NCBI GenBank assembly: GCA_026647565.1
Contig: JAPKGU010000007.1
Coordinates: forward strand, 1 to 54,227
DNA length: 54,227 nt
Source: Phycisphaerales bacterium
Lineage (GTDB): Bacteria; Planctomycetota; Phycisphaerae; Phycisphaerales; UBA1924
Reading direction: 5' to 3'
This document shows positions 35,161 through 43,726 of this stretch, piece after piece. Within the stretch, counting starts at the first letter, position 1; every line of letters starts with the position of its first letter. Position numbers and translations under genes: made by a program. The notes beneath the pieces are model-generated. The model did not search any database, had not been told where the DNA came from, and saw nothing but the letters and a program-made list of their open reading frames with translations.

Positions 35161-36741
35161 ATGTCAGCCGCACCCCATCACGCGACCCATCATGCCGCAC
35201 TGAACCCGGCGCTCCGCCTTGCGTCTGGTCCGGCGACCACGGCGGATCGGCCAATCCTGATCGGCGACAGCGAGTCGATCGCAGAACTCGACGTCCAAGT
35301 CCGTTCTACACAAGGGCTTGCGCCAGCCGTCGGCACCTTCTCCGAGTCAGACCTGAACTCCCTCGCTCGAGGGTTGGATCGTCTCCGCCCGGATCTGGCG
35401 GTCCTTTGTCACACGGCCGCGGATCGGGATCGATTCGCGCCCGCACGCCGCCTGCTGGCGGACCGAGGCGTTCCGGTCGTGTCTGTTGCTCCGCTTCGCT
35501 CGGTGATTCCGCCGCGTTCGGGCACGCACACTGTTCCCGCTGCTCCGCGGATGTACGTCTCGCCGGGTTCGGCATGGTCCGCGACGAGGATCGATCTGGC
35601 CGCGCTCCTTGATCGAGCGCCTCTTCCGTTGGATCCGGACTCGGTTTCGGCGCTGATTCGCGGGAAGCGCGTGCTGATCACCGGGGCGGGCGGGTCGATC
35701 GGCTCCGAGCTGGCGCGGATTGCGGCCTCATTCGATCCCGCATGCGTGATCCTCATGGAGCGGGCCGAGAACGCGCTCTTCGAGATCGATCGCCAGCTCG
35801 GCGCGAGGCATCCTGCCATCGCGCGACGGGCCGTCCTGCACGACGTGGTCGATGCCGAACGCACGCTCCAGCATCTTGTCGATCTGCGCCCCGACATCAT
35901 CTTCCATGCGGCGGCCCACAAGCACGTCCCGCTGATGGAGGACCATCCAGCGCACGCGCTCACGAACAACTTCTTCGGCACCCGGGCGATCGCCGACGCG
36001 GCTCTGGCCGTGGGCGCCGAGCGATTCGTCCTGATCTCCTCCGACAAGGCCGTTAACCCGACCTCCGTCATGGGAGCGACCAAGCGTCTGGCCGAGATCT
36101 ACGTCCAGCAGCTGCATCGCCAGGCCCACGCCACATCCGTCGCGCCCCGCACACGGTTCTCCATGGTCCGGTTCGGTAACGTGCTCGGCTCCTCCTGCTC
36201 GGTCGTCCCGATCTGGTCCGCGCAGCTTGTCGACGGCGGGCCCCTCACAGTCACCGATCCTCGGATGACCAGGTACTTCATGACGATCAACGAGGCCGCA
36301 GGCCTCGTGATCCGTGCCGCGGCAATCAATGACCCATCACCGATCGCCCCCGTCTATGTCCTGGACATGGGAGAGCCGGTCCGGATCCTCGACCTTGCGT
36401 TCCGCTTCCTCGGTGCCCACGGCTACACCCCACGCCTGATCGATCGGGACGGGCACGTGGTCGAGGGCGTCACGGTCCCATCGCCCCAGGCCGCGGGTCA
36501 ACGAGTGGACGTGCTCCTGACGGGTATCCGACCAGGCGAGAAAATCCACGAGGAACTCGCGTACGCGGCGGAGAACCTGCGACCGACGGGATGCCCCGGC
36601 ATCCAGGCCTGGGCTGGAGCCGATGCCGATGTCTCGCTTCCTGCGCTCGTGTCGGATCTCGGGCGTGCGCGCCTGTCGAGCGATGCGGCAGCGGTTATCG
36701 CGACGATTCGACGCCATGTACCTGAAATGACCCGAACATGA
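35161..36741 (+). CDS. CapD-like nucleotide-sugar 4,6-dehydratase
   Basis: 526 residues. Residues ~1-165 are a divergent N-terminal region without membrane segments, unlike full-length CapD/WbpM proteins. It may be a degenerate Rossmann half (LDRLRPDLAVLCHTAADRDR). Residues ~170-510 form the SDR domain: VLITGAGGSIGSELARIA (NAD binding), FHAAAHKHVPLMEDHP, SSDKAVNPTSVMGATKRLAE with Met in place of the SDR Tyr as in PseB/FlaA1, MVRFGNVLGSS, TVTDPRMTRYFMTINEAAGL and TGIRPGEKIHEEL. It converts UDP-GlcNAc-type substrates to 4-keto-6-deoxy sugars for surface polysaccharide. Start at 35161 is the first ATG outside the divergent ruvA promoter. Confidence 0.85.
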   Translation: MSAAPHHATHHAALNPALRLASGPATTADRPILIGDSESIAELDVQVRSTQGLAPAVGTFSESDLNSLARGLDRLRPDLAVLCHTAADRDRFAPARRLLADRGVPVVSVAPLRSVIPPRSGTHTVPAAPRMYVSPGSAWSATRIDLAALLDRAPLPLDPDSVSALIRGKRVLITGAGGSIGSELARIAASFDPACVILMERAENALFEIDRQLGARHPAIARRAVLHDVVDAERTLQHLVDLRPDIIFHAAAHKHVPLMEDHPAHALTNNFFGTRAIADAALAVGAERFVLISSDKAVNPTSVMGATKRLAEIYVQQLHRQAHATSVAPRTRFSMVRFGNVLGSSCSVVPIWSAQLVDGGPLTVTDPRMTRYFMTINEAAGLVIRAAAINDPSPIAPVYVLDMGEPVRILDLAFRFLGAHGYTPRLIDRDGHVVEGVTVPSPQAAGQRVDVLLTGIRPGEKIHEELAYAAENLRPTGCPGIQAWAGADADVSLPALVSDLGRARLSSDAAAVIATIRRHVPEMTRT

Positions 36742-36773
36742 CAGCCAGAACTCACTCGGCGTTCACCCCGGAT

Positions 36774-36782
36774 TGTGGATAA
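36774..36782 (-). other. Single consensus DnaA-box-like 9-mer
   Basis: TGTGGATAA, the complement of TTATCCACA. Only one perfect copy was noticed, in the gap after the dehydratase gene, so it is not an origin by itself. Confidence 0.3.
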
Positions 36783-36915
36783 CTCCCGGGGGACGACCCT
36801 GGGCACTTGATTGCGCCTGGGGGGGCCGGACAATGCTCTCTACGCCCCAGTTGGGACCAGGGACTGCGGATCGGCTGGGGCGGCTTCCGAAGAAGGGAGA
36901 GGTGAGGTTCAAAGC

Positions 36916-37197
36916 ATGATCACCTCGGAACGCCAACGCATGCTCCTCGAGACCGTCTCGGCCAGGGATGAGGCAAGGACCTTCCTCCGGGCGCTCGAAG
37001 AGGCCAAGTCCTGCTCTGAGAAGCACCTTGCCGAACTCGGGCAGCCGGATCATCTGAAAGTCGTGACCGGCCGGTCAGCGATGGACAACGCGATCGCCTC
37101 CACCAGGCGCCTTATCGAGACCTACGAGCGGGTGCTCGCGGAACTCAAGGCCAACCTCTGCGACGAGGACCTGGCCCTGCTCGCCGAGACGTGCTGA
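36916..37197 (+). CDS. Small helical protein, function unknown
   Basis: 93 residues from the ATG at 36916 (purine-rich GGGAGAGGTGAGG about 15-20 bases before it; spacing is loose). Almost entirely alpha-helical and charged: [36 protein letters not shown], then [19 protein letters not shown] and [13 protein letters not shown] at the end. It has three Cys but no CxxC. No signal peptide or membrane segment, so cytosolic. The coding frame and composition look real, but no family was recognised. dut begins 54 bp downstream on the same strand and the two may be cotranscribed. Confidence 0.6.
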   Translation: MITSERQRMLLETVSARDEARTFLRALEEAKSCSEKHLAELGQPDHLKVVTGRSAMDNAIASTRRLIETYERVLAELKANLCDEDLALLAETC

Positions 37198-37250
37198 CTC
37201 GAACCGGGCTTGATCGGAACGCCGGTTCGGTCTGCCCTACGCTCGACCCC

Positions 37251-37712
37251 ATGGCTTCAATCCAGAATGGTCCGACGCTCTTGGTCCGGCGCCTTGCTCC
37301 CGGTGCGCCGATCCCCGAGTACAAGTCCGACCTCGCCGCGGGCATGGACCTGGCCGCCTGGCTCCCGGGCGGTCCGATCGTGCTCGCTCCCGGCGCGATC
37401 GCACGCGTTCCCACGGGTCTTGCCGTTGCGATACCGGCCGGGTACGAGGGGCAGGTGCGCCCGCGCTCGGGTCTTGCGTCGACACACGGCGTCACGCTCC
37501 CCAACACCCCCGGCACGATCGATGCGGACTACCGAGGCGAGGTGCAGGTGCCTCTGATCAATCTCGGCGCAAAGCCGCACACCATTGAGCATGGTGCGCG
37601 CATCGCGCAGCTCATCATCGCGCCGGTGTCCAGAGCGAGCATTCGCGTTGTCGAATCGCTCGACGAGACGGCCCGCGGAGTCGGTGGTTTCGGTTCGACC
37701 GGCGCGCGGTGA
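37251..37712 (+). CDS. dut: dUTP diphosphatase
   Basis: 153 residues, trimeric dUTPase size. It hydrolyses dUTP to dUMP and PPi, keeping uracil out of DNA and feeding dTMP synthesis. The five motifs are in order: AAGMDLAA (I), [12 protein letters not shown] (II/III), [13 protein letters not shown] with the catalytic Asp, [10 protein letters not shown] (IV) and [11 protein letters not shown] (V, the flexible uracil lid). The start at 37251 lacks a clear ribosome site. The frame stays open from 37191, but the extra N-terminus is not family-like. Confidence 0.95.
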   Translation: MASIQNGPTLLVRRLAPGAPIPEYKSDLAAGMDLAAWLPGGPIVLAPGAIARVPTGLAVAIPAGYEGQVRPRSGLASTHGVTLPNTPGTIDADYRGEVQVPLINLGAKPHTIEHGARIAQLIIAPVSRASIRVVESLDETARGVGGFGSTGAR

Positions 37713-37755
37713 ACGCTCGGTCGGCGGCGCCGCGGCTTGTTCGACTCGCAATCCC

Positions 37756-37791
37756 AACAAAGAAACCAGCCCCGCCTGACGGCGGGGCTGG
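37756..37791 (-). terminator. Strong Rho-independent terminator
   Basis: CCAGCCCCGCC and GGCGGGGCTGG form an 11-bp perfect stem (37766-37776 with 37781-37791) with a 4-nt loop. Reading the minus strand it is followed by TTTCTTTGTT. It ends either the putative structured RNA or the dnaB transcript; on the plus strand (dut) there is no T-run. Confidence 0.85.
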
Positions 37792-37951
37792 CTGCTGAGG
37801 ACGCATGGCCCACACGGGCCTCGCCTGGGGGCTGCTGATACCCGAGGCGAAACTGCGTCCTGGGAGGATCTTGATCAGGTTGCGCGGCTCTCCCGGACAC
37901 TCCAAATCAGCGGCATTCACGCACGCCGTCCGCGCTCAACATCATTGGGAC
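37756..37951 (-). ncRNA. Putative minus-strand structured RNA with promoter and terminator
   Basis: On the minus strand ATGACA (37986-37981), a 17-bp spacer and TATCCT (37963-37958) form a sigma-70-like promoter. About 195 nt later a perfect 11-bp hairpin with a T-rich tail ends the unit (37791-37756). Inside, GGACGCA (37860-37854) pairs with TGCGTCC (37805-37799), enclosing GCCTCG/CGAGGC (37848-37843 with 37823-37818) and a small CCC-GTGT-GGG hairpin: a three-way junction. Just upstream, ACCTGATC followed by CGCAG recalls the TPP-riboswitch core, but CTGAGA and the rest are not convincing, and no minus-strand gene follows. Alternatively it is the 3' UTR of dnaB. Confidence 0.4.
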
Positions 37952-37956
37952 GAAAC

Positions 37957-37986
37957 GAGGATACATCAACCCGATGAAGCTGTCAT
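37957..37986 (-). promoter_or_regulatory. Sigma-70-like promoter for the putative RNA
   Basis: ATGACA, 17 bp, TATCCT on the minus strand. The same TATCCT -10 is proposed before the 33585 gene. A start near 37951 gives a ~195-nt transcript to the terminator. Confidence 0.35.
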
Positions 37987-38202
37987 CATTCGCGACTGAA
38001 CCGTGCAACATGCTGCGGCGCGTCGAGCCGATGCCCGCGAGCGTGGAACGTTGCGGTGGTGGTCAATCGAGTGCAGGTGCTGGCCAAGTCTGGCCAGTGG
38101 TTATTCATCGCTGAGCGTTCAAGCGAATCACGCGAGAAGCTCACTTGGTTATCTGACGTGAGCGGCACCCTTACGGGGGGAGCGAGTGACACGGGTGATC
38201 GC

Positions 38203-39867
38203 TCAAATGGGGAGGTCGGAGGCATCCGCGTCGTCGAACGGCGGCTCCTCGGTCGGGCCGCCGCCGTCGCGCCATCTGGGATCATCGGCGCCGAGGGGAC
38301 CCTGTTTCTTTCCCGGTGCGAAGCCGGAGCGCTGCGGCTCCGTTGCGACACTCGGTTCGGGCCGGGGCGTGGTCGCTCGAACGACGACCTCGCGCTCGTG
38401 CGGGTTGTACCTGTCGGAGAAATCGCCCGCGTGGTTCTTGAATCGCGTCGTCGAGGGGTCCCATGTGAGCTTGACGATGCCGGTGGGGCCGTTGCGCTGC
38501 TTGGCAATGATCAGCTCGGCCAGGCCGACCTTGTCGCGATTGGCGTCGGCCCAGTCCGGGTCCTGGGTGTGGTAGTACTCCTCACGATGCAGCAGGATGA
38601 CCACGTCGGCATCCTGCTCGATCGAGCCGGACTCGCGTAGATCGCTCATGCGGGGCCGGTTGCCGTCACGAAGCTCGGTGCCGCGATTGAGCTGCGCCAG
38701 ACACACCACGGGGACGTTCAACTCTCGAGCGAGGGCCTTGATCCCGCGTGAGATCGTCGAGACCTCGACCTGCCTGCTCTCTCGCGCGGCACCCGGCGCG
38801 GTCATGAGCTGCAGGTAGTCGATCATGATGCACCGGATGCCGTGCATCGCCGCCATGCGCCGCGCACGCGCCCTCAGCGCGAGCACAGTGAGGTTCGGCG
38901 TGTCGTCGATGTAGATCGGCGCGTCGCTCAGCTCGCCGCACGCCGCGAACAGTCGCTGGAAATCCGACGATGTGAAGTGCCCGCGACGGAGCTTGTGCGA
39001 GTCGACGCCCGAGCGTGCGGAGAGCAGACGCTGGGCGATCGCGGCACGCGACATCTCGAGCGAGAACACCGCGACCGGCACGGTCGACGAGCCCCGCCCT
39101 CCGCCGCCGAGCGCGATCTGCTCGGCCAGGTTCAAGGCGAGAGCCGTCTTGCCCATCGAGGGGCGTGCGGCGACGATCACCATCTCGCTGGGCTGAAGGC
39201 CCGAGAGCATCGCGTCCAGATCGGTGTAGCCGGTCGAGAGTCCGGAGATCCCCTTGCCCTCGAGCTGCTCGAGCCGATGCAGCTCCTGTTCGAGAATCTC
39301 TGCCAGACGCTGCGGATCGCTGGTCTCGCCGCGCTCGGCAATGTTGAAGATCGCCATCTCGGCCTTGTCCAGCACCTCGCGCGTGCCGTCGGGCCCGAGG
39401 TCGCCCGCGTGATAGGCGTCGTAGATGATCTGACCCGCCGATGAGATCAGCTTCCGCAGGCGCCCGCGATCCGCGACGATCCGGGCGTAGTGCGTGGCGT
39501 TCACGGCGCTCGGCACCGTCTCGGCCAATCGGACGAGGTACTCGGGCCCGCCCACCGCATCGAGCGAGTTCGCGGCACGCAGCGTCTCGACGATCTGGAC
39601 CAGGTCCCCGGACTGGTGGCGGTCGTACACCTCCACGATGACCTTGAAGATCGCGCCGTGCGCTTCCGTGTAGAAATCGTCCGGGCCCGTGACCATCGAG
39701 AGCACGTCGCCGATCACCCTCGGATCGAGGATCATCGACCCCAGCAGCGCCATCTCCGCCTCGGGAGAGTGGGGGGGGAGAAGGTCGAAGAGCTTCTGGA
39801 TCTCGATCGGGGCGGGGCGCGGGCGCCTGCTGCCTCCGGATCCTCGTTCGCTTCCCTGCTCAAGCAT
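38203..39867 (-). CDS. dnaB: Replicative DNA helicase DnaB
   Basis: 554 residues. Hexameric 5'-3' helicase that unwinds the fork and binds primase. The N-terminal domain starts LLPPHSPEAEMALLGSMILD; the RecA-like domain begins GLSTGYTDLDAMLSGLQPSE with Walker A AARPSMGKTALAL (Lys240). VFSLEMSRAAIAQRLLSA, IMIDYLQLM and SDLRESGSIEQDADVVILLH follow, so motifs H1-H4 are intact, with no intein. The C-terminal ~80 residues are Pro/Arg/Gly-rich and longer than in E. coli. The start at 39867 has GGAGCGAG upstream; a further 13 codons are open. Confidence 0.95.
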   Translation of the reverse strand: MLEQGSERGSGGSRRPRPAPIEIQKLFDLLPPHSPEAEMALLGSMILDPRVIGDVLSMVTGPDDFYTEAHGAIFKVIVEVYDRHQSGDLVQIVETLRAANSLDAVGGPEYLVRLAETVPSAVNATHYARIVADRGRLRKLISSAGQIIYDAYHAGDLGPDGTREVLDKAEMAIFNIAERGETSDPQRLAEILEQELHRLEQLEGKGISGLSTGYTDLDAMLSGLQPSEMVIVAARPSMGKTALALNLAEQIALGGGGRGSSTVPVAVFSLEMSRAAIAQRLLSARSGVDSHKLRRGHFTSSDFQRLFAACGELSDAPIYIDDTPNLTVLALRARARRMAAMHGIRCIMIDYLQLMTAPGAARESRQVEVSTISRGIKALARELNVPVVCLAQLNRGTELRDGNRPRMSDLRESGSIEQDADVVILLHREEYYHTQDPDWADANRDKVGLAELIIAKQRNGPTGIVKLTWDPSTTRFKNHAGDFSDRYNPHEREVVVRATTPRPEPSVATEPQRSGFAPGKKQGPLGADDPRWRDGGGPTEEPPFDDADASDLPI

Positions 39868-40015
39868 CGCTCGCTCCGTCCATGAGGCCACCGGTCTCCG
39901 AGCCACAACGTAGCCGCGCCGCGGGGGCGATTCGACCCAAGCGACAGGTTCTCAACCGCCCGTCCCGCATCGTGCCCCGTTCCGGCCCCGCCGGCGAGGC
40001 GAATACGCTCCTCTC

Positions 40016-40723
40016 ATGGGCAACTTTGACCAGAGCAACATCTCGGGGATCTACGCCCCACCCGAACTCTTGCCAGAACCCCTGCCCCCCGATCCGATGG
40101 CGCTGGTGTCAGCGTGGCTTGATGAGGCGACGCGACGCAAGGTCCAGCCGAACCCGAACGCGATCGCGCTCGCCACGGTCGGGCAGGACGGACGCCCGCA
40201 GTGCCGAATCGTGCTCTGCAAGGGGCTGAGCGTCGAGCGCGGCTGGCTCACGTTCTTCACCAACTACACGAGCCGCAAGGGAGACGCCCTGGCGAGCCAC
40301 GCCTTCGCAGCGGCGACCATGCACTGGGACACGCTCGACCGGCAGGTCCGGATCGAAGGCCCCGTCGAGCGCGTGAGCGGCTCGGAGAGCGACGCCTACT
40401 ACGCCACGCGGCCGGTGGAGAGTCGACTGGGAGCGTGGGCGAGCGACCAGAGCAGGCCGATCCCATCGCGCAAGGCCATGCTCGAGAAGGTCGAGGACAC
40501 CGCAGCGCGACTGGGGCTTACGCCGGAGATGATCGTGGCCAACGAGGGTTCGATCGCGCGTCCGCCGCACTGGGGCGGCTACCGGCTCTGGGCGGCGCGG
40601 GTGGAGCTGTGGATGGCCGGTCCCGGGCGCGTGCACGATCGGGCCGTCTGGACCCGGTCCGTCACACCGTTTGCGTCCGAGATGAAGTGTGGGGCTTGGG
40701 AGGCCACACGTCTGCAGCCCTGA
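40016..40723 (+). CDS. pdxH: Pyridoxamine/pyridoxine 5'-phosphate oxidase
   Basis: 235 residues. FMN-dependent oxidation of pyridoxine or pyridoxamine phosphate to PLP. Signature elements: ALATVGQDGRPQCRIVLCKG, FFTNYTSRKGDALASHAFAA, MHWDTLDRQVRIEGPVERVS, SDAYYATRPVESRLGAWASD and PPHWGGYRLWAARVELW near the C-terminus; the usual RLP(D/E)R end is altered to VHDRAVWTR. It is divergent from dnaB. The long Gly-rich-tail gene at 40758 is convergent 34 bp downstream. Confidence 0.9.
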   Translation: MGNFDQSNISGIYAPPELLPEPLPPDPMALVSAWLDEATRRKVQPNPNAIALATVGQDGRPQCRIVLCKGLSVERGWLTFFTNYTSRKGDALASHAFAAATMHWDTLDRQVRIEGPVERVSGSESDAYYATRPVESRLGAWASDQSRPIPSRKAMLEKVEDTAARLGLTPEMIVANEGSIARPPHWGGYRLWAARVELWMAGPGRVHDRAVWTRSVTPFASEMKCGAWEATRLQP

Positions 40724-40757
40724 GGCGCGTCGACGCTCGTGCGCGACCGATGACGGC

Positions 40758-42650
40758 TCAGCCGCCCCGACCCCTTCCACCGCCTCCGCCGCTCCCGCGA
40801 TTGCCGGAGCCGCGGGGACGATCCCCGCTGTCGCTCGAACCGGAGCTTTCGCCGGATGTTGCGTCGGTGGAGTCGCTGGAATCGTCGCTGGTCGTCTCTT
40901 CGGACGAGTTGGCATCGCGAGCGGCATTGGGCACCCGCCCGCCCGGACCACCGCCCGGCCCGCCGCCCGGCCTGCGCATCACGACGGCGCCCCCGCCGCC
41001 GCCCGAGCCGGAGGCGGGGGTGATGCTCCCGTCCATCGGCATCATGAACGCGCCCGGGTTCATGGCGAGCATCTTGGGCACGATCTCGCCGTTCTCATTG
41101 CGGATGTACCCTGCCTCGGCCAGCTCCGCATCGTTCCATGGGGTGTTGAGGATCTCGCCGGGCGCGGGCTCTCTGAGGAGGACCTTCGTGCCCTCCTTCA
41201 ACCCGGCGGTGATCTCGGCGAGCGTGTCGGAGCGTCTTCCGACGGCGACGGGAACGCGGACGTACTTGTTCCCTTGGGGCGTGTACACCATGCGCACGCT
41301 GCCCTCGTTGAAGACGGCCTGGAGCGGGACCGCAAGGGCGTTGTCCACTCGCCCGAGCGTGATCGTCGACTCGCAGCGCATCGCCGGCTTCAACTGGGAC
41401 ATGAGCTCGGTCGGATCGAGCATGACCCGCACGGAGTACTCGCGGAGATTCGGGTCGCGGAATCCACCCGTCTCGGCCATGACGCCGATCGACTCGACGG
41501 TCCCGGACAGGGTCGTGCCGCCGAACGCATCGATCTTCACGGTGGCCCGCTGTCCGGGCCGGACGCGTCCCGCGAGCGACTCGTGGACGCGCACGGACGC
41601 GATCATCGCCGAGGTATCGGGCAGAACGATGAGCAGCATGTTGGGGTACACCTCGCGTCCGATCTGGAGCGGCCCCTCGCCCGAACCGCCCCAGCGATTC
41701 CGCTCGATGCTGGTCGCGTAGACCACCAGGCCGTCGGAGGGTGCGGTGATCTCGCACGCCGCGAGCTGCTGCTCCAGCTTCGCAAGACGCTGCTCGCGAA
41801 CGGTCTTCTGGCGCCGCTTGTTCAGCCGGTCCGCGTCCTTGCTGGTCAGCTGGATCTCGTTCTGGCGCTGCACACGCTCGAGCTCCGCCAAGGCCTGGTC
41901 CACGTCCGACTGCTTCGACCGCTGGTCCTTCGGGTGCGTGTAGCTCCAGTAGATGTCCTTCTCCAGCCGGGACTTCTTGAGGTTCGCATCGGCCTCAATC
42001 TTCTGGATCTCGTCGGTGTCGCGCTCGTTCTTGGACAGGAAGCCCTGCCGGAACAGCTCCTCGCTTCGCTCGAACTTCTCGCTCAGACGGGCGAGATCAC
42101 GCTCACCCTTCTCAATGGCAAGCTCGAGCTGCTGGCGCTGCTTCTCCACGTCACCCTTGAGCCACTGCTCGAGCGTGAGCTTCGCGAGGTCGAGCTTGAG
42201 CTGCGCCGCGCTGGTCTTGGACTCGTTCTCGCTGACCTGGATCTCGTAGCTGTTCTCCGCTGCGACGAGCTCCGCCCGCGCCGACTCGACCCGGAGCACC
42301 TCCTCGTCGATCTGCGTCTGGATGTTGTCGCTCTTGAGTCTGACCAGCAGGTCGCCCTTCTTGACGAGCGTGCCCTCCGCGACCACCTCGGTGATCGTGG
42401 ACTGCGACTCGAGCTGGCTGCGGATCTCGATCTGGTTCTTGGCCTGGAGCTCGCCGGAAGCCGTCGTCGCGATGTCGAAGGACTGCACGCGGGCGATCGC
42501 GATGTCCGCCGTCAGGCCCTCGTCACGAGATCCTTTCGACGTGCCCGTCGGAGGCTTGGCAGGCGTTGAGACAAAGCCCGCGGTCGCCAGACCGCACACC
42601 GACAGCAGCACGCTTCCAACGACCACCACGGCTCGATTGCGAGGAGTCAT
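40758..42650 (-). CDS. HlyD/RND-type membrane-fusion adaptor-like protein with Gly/Ser-rich tail
   Basis: 630 residues. The ATG at 42650 follows AAGGAGG; a single N-terminal membrane anchor AVVVVGSVLLSVCGLATAGF. A lipoyl-type half-motif (DIATTASGELQAKNQIEIRS...EVVAEGTLVKKGDLLVRL) is followed by a ~180-residue coiled coil (residues ~95-275, KLDLAKLTLEQWLKGDVEKQ and on) and the second half-motif (ITAPSDGLVVYA). Beta-barrel and membrane-proximal domains come next (VHESLAGRVRPGQRATVKID). The last ~100 residues are Gly/Ser/Asp/Arg-rich and low-complexity. Adaptors normally pair with a MacB-type or RND pump; none is adjacent. Confidence 0.85.
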   Translation of the reverse strand: MTPRNRAVVVVGSVLLSVCGLATAGFVSTPAKPPTGTSKGSRDEGLTADIAIARVQSFDIATTASGELQAKNQIEIRSQLESQSTITEVVAEGTLVKKGDLLVRLKSDNIQTQIDEEVLRVESARAELVAAENSYEIQVSENESKTSAAQLKLDLAKLTLEQWLKGDVEKQRQQLELAIEKGERDLARLSEKFERSEELFRQGFLSKNERDTDEIQKIEADANLKKSRLEKDIYWSYTHPKDQRSKQSDVDQALAELERVQRQNEIQLTSKDADRLNKRRQKTVREQRLAKLEQQLAACEITAPSDGLVVYATSIERNRWGGSGEGPLQIGREVYPNMLLIVLPDTSAMIASVRVHESLAGRVRPGQRATVKIDAFGGTTLSGTVESIGVMAETGGFRDPNLREYSVRVMLDPTELMSQLKPAMRCESTITLGRVDNALAVPLQAVFNEGSVRMVYTPQGNKYVRVPVAVGRRSDTLAEITAGLKEGTKVLLREPAPGEILNTPWNDAELAEAGYIRNENGEIVPKMLAMNPGAFMMPMDGSITPASGSGGGGGAVVMRRPGGGPGGGPGGRVPNAARDANSSEETTSDDSSDSTDATSGESSGSSDSGDRPRGSGNRGSGGGGGRGRGG

Positions 42651-42749
42651 CCAAGGCCTCCTTCCGGGGGGCGCTGGTCGCGCTCGCCGCCAGATTCCGT
42701 ACCGTACTTCCCTGACGTATACCGGCCCGATCCGGCCCGGGTTCTCCCC

Positions 42750-42765
42750 ATTCCAACATTCCAAC
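42750..42765. repeat. Tandem direct repeat ATTCCAAC x2
   Basis: Two adjacent exact copies of an 8-mer in the 200-bp divergent region between the adaptor gene (-) and mqnB (+). It could be a regulator site; function unknown. Confidence 0.4.
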
Positions 42766-42851
42766 AGTATCAACGCTTCGTACCCTTGATTATGGCCTCC
42801 TCCCCCGATGGATTCGCGCGAAACCCGAATTGACCCAGGACGACACCCCTG

Positions 42852-43553
42852 ATGCAGCAAGTTTCGGATCGAGTCCTGATCGTGGTGGCATCCGAGATGG
42901 AGGCCCGTGCGGTCGCCTCGGGGCTGGGCGCGACCCCTCCGGGGAGGCAATGGGTGGCGTCGGCGGTCTCGCCCCGAGTTGATCTGCTGGTCACGGGCGT
43001 GGGGAAGACGAATGCCGGCGCTGCCGTCGTCCACGCCGTTGGGCTCCGGCCGTGTGGCCTGCTGATCTCTGCGGGCATCGCCGGGGCGCTCCCGTCGAAC
43101 GGATTGCCACTTCGGGCCGTTGCTCGCATCGCCAGCGCCACGTTCGCAGATGAGGGCGTCATCACCCCCGGGGGATTCACGGATGTCGCGTCCATGGGAT
43201 TCCCGCCCGTGCCTGGCGGCGGCGTGAGCTTCGACGCCGATCCATTGCTCCACGATCGGCTCGGTGCGGTCGTCTCGACAAGCGCCTCGGTCGCGACGGT
43301 CTCGACCTGCTCGGGGACCGATCAACAGGCGATCGAGATTGCAGCTCGCACCGGCGCAGCGCTCGAGGACATGGAGACGGCGTCCATCGCGCTCGTGTGT
43401 GCTCGCCTCGGCATTCCCTGGTGCGGCATTCGAGCCGTCAGCAACACCACCGGCGATCGGGCCGCGCAGGTGTGGGATATCCCGGGCGCGACAGAGGCGC
43501 TCACCCGCGTTATCGGGCCGGGCCTTCGGGCGGTGGCTCCCAACGCCCTGTAA
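42852..43553 (+). CDS. mqnB: Futalosine hydrolase
   Basis: 233 residues, a nucleoside-phosphorylase-fold hydrolase related to MTA/SAH nucleosidase. It releases hypoxanthine from futalosine in the alternative (futalosine) menaquinone pathway. Motifs: VVASEMEARAV at the N-terminus, LLVTGVGKTNAGAAVVHAVG, ISAGIAGALP, FADEGVITPGGF (MqnB-typical), and LEDMETASIALVCARLGIPW with the substrate-binding Glu-Asp-Met-Glu and catalytic acid region. The family often has EDMEGAA; here EDMETAS. No other mqn gene is in the window. Confidence 0.85.
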   Translation: MQQVSDRVLIVVASEMEARAVASGLGATPPGRQWVASAVSPRVDLLVTGVGKTNAGAAVVHAVGLRPCGLLISAGIAGALPSNGLPLRAVARIASATFADEGVITPGGFTDVASMGFPPVPGGGVSFDADPLLHDRLGAVVSTSASVATVSTCSGTDQQAIEIAARTGAALEDMETASIALVCARLGIPWCGIRAVSNTTGDRAAQVWDIPGATEALTRVIGPGLRAVAPNAL

Positions 43554-43726
43554 GTCGGGCGTCGCGCACGTCGCGCACGGAGTGGAACGCCTGTGCCGAC
43601 GCGGACGCCCCGTGCGCGTCAAGCCGGAGAATCGGGGCTCAATGGGAGGGCGGGCAGGACCGATCCACCGGAGTCGGCCCGAGGGCGGATCGCTTCTCGG
43701 ACGATCGCGTTGTGGAGACTGGTGAA

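Noticed and set aside
36742-36915. Replication origin near dnaB
   Set aside because: Only one DnaA box and no AT-rich unwinding region or dnaA/dnaN genes.
37830-37915. TPP riboswitch assignment
   Set aside because: ACCTGATC and CGCAG fit, but the conserved CTGAGA is not present and no thiamine gene follows on that strand. Kept only as a resemblance.
37615-37920. Minus-strand small open frame overlapping dut and the putative RNA
   Set aside because: It covers the terminator hairpin and the antisense of dut; composition follows the RNA stems, so it is unlikely to be translated.
37756-37951. SRP RNA assignment
   Set aside because: The GGAA tetraloop and AGCAG of domain IV are not in the right arrangement.
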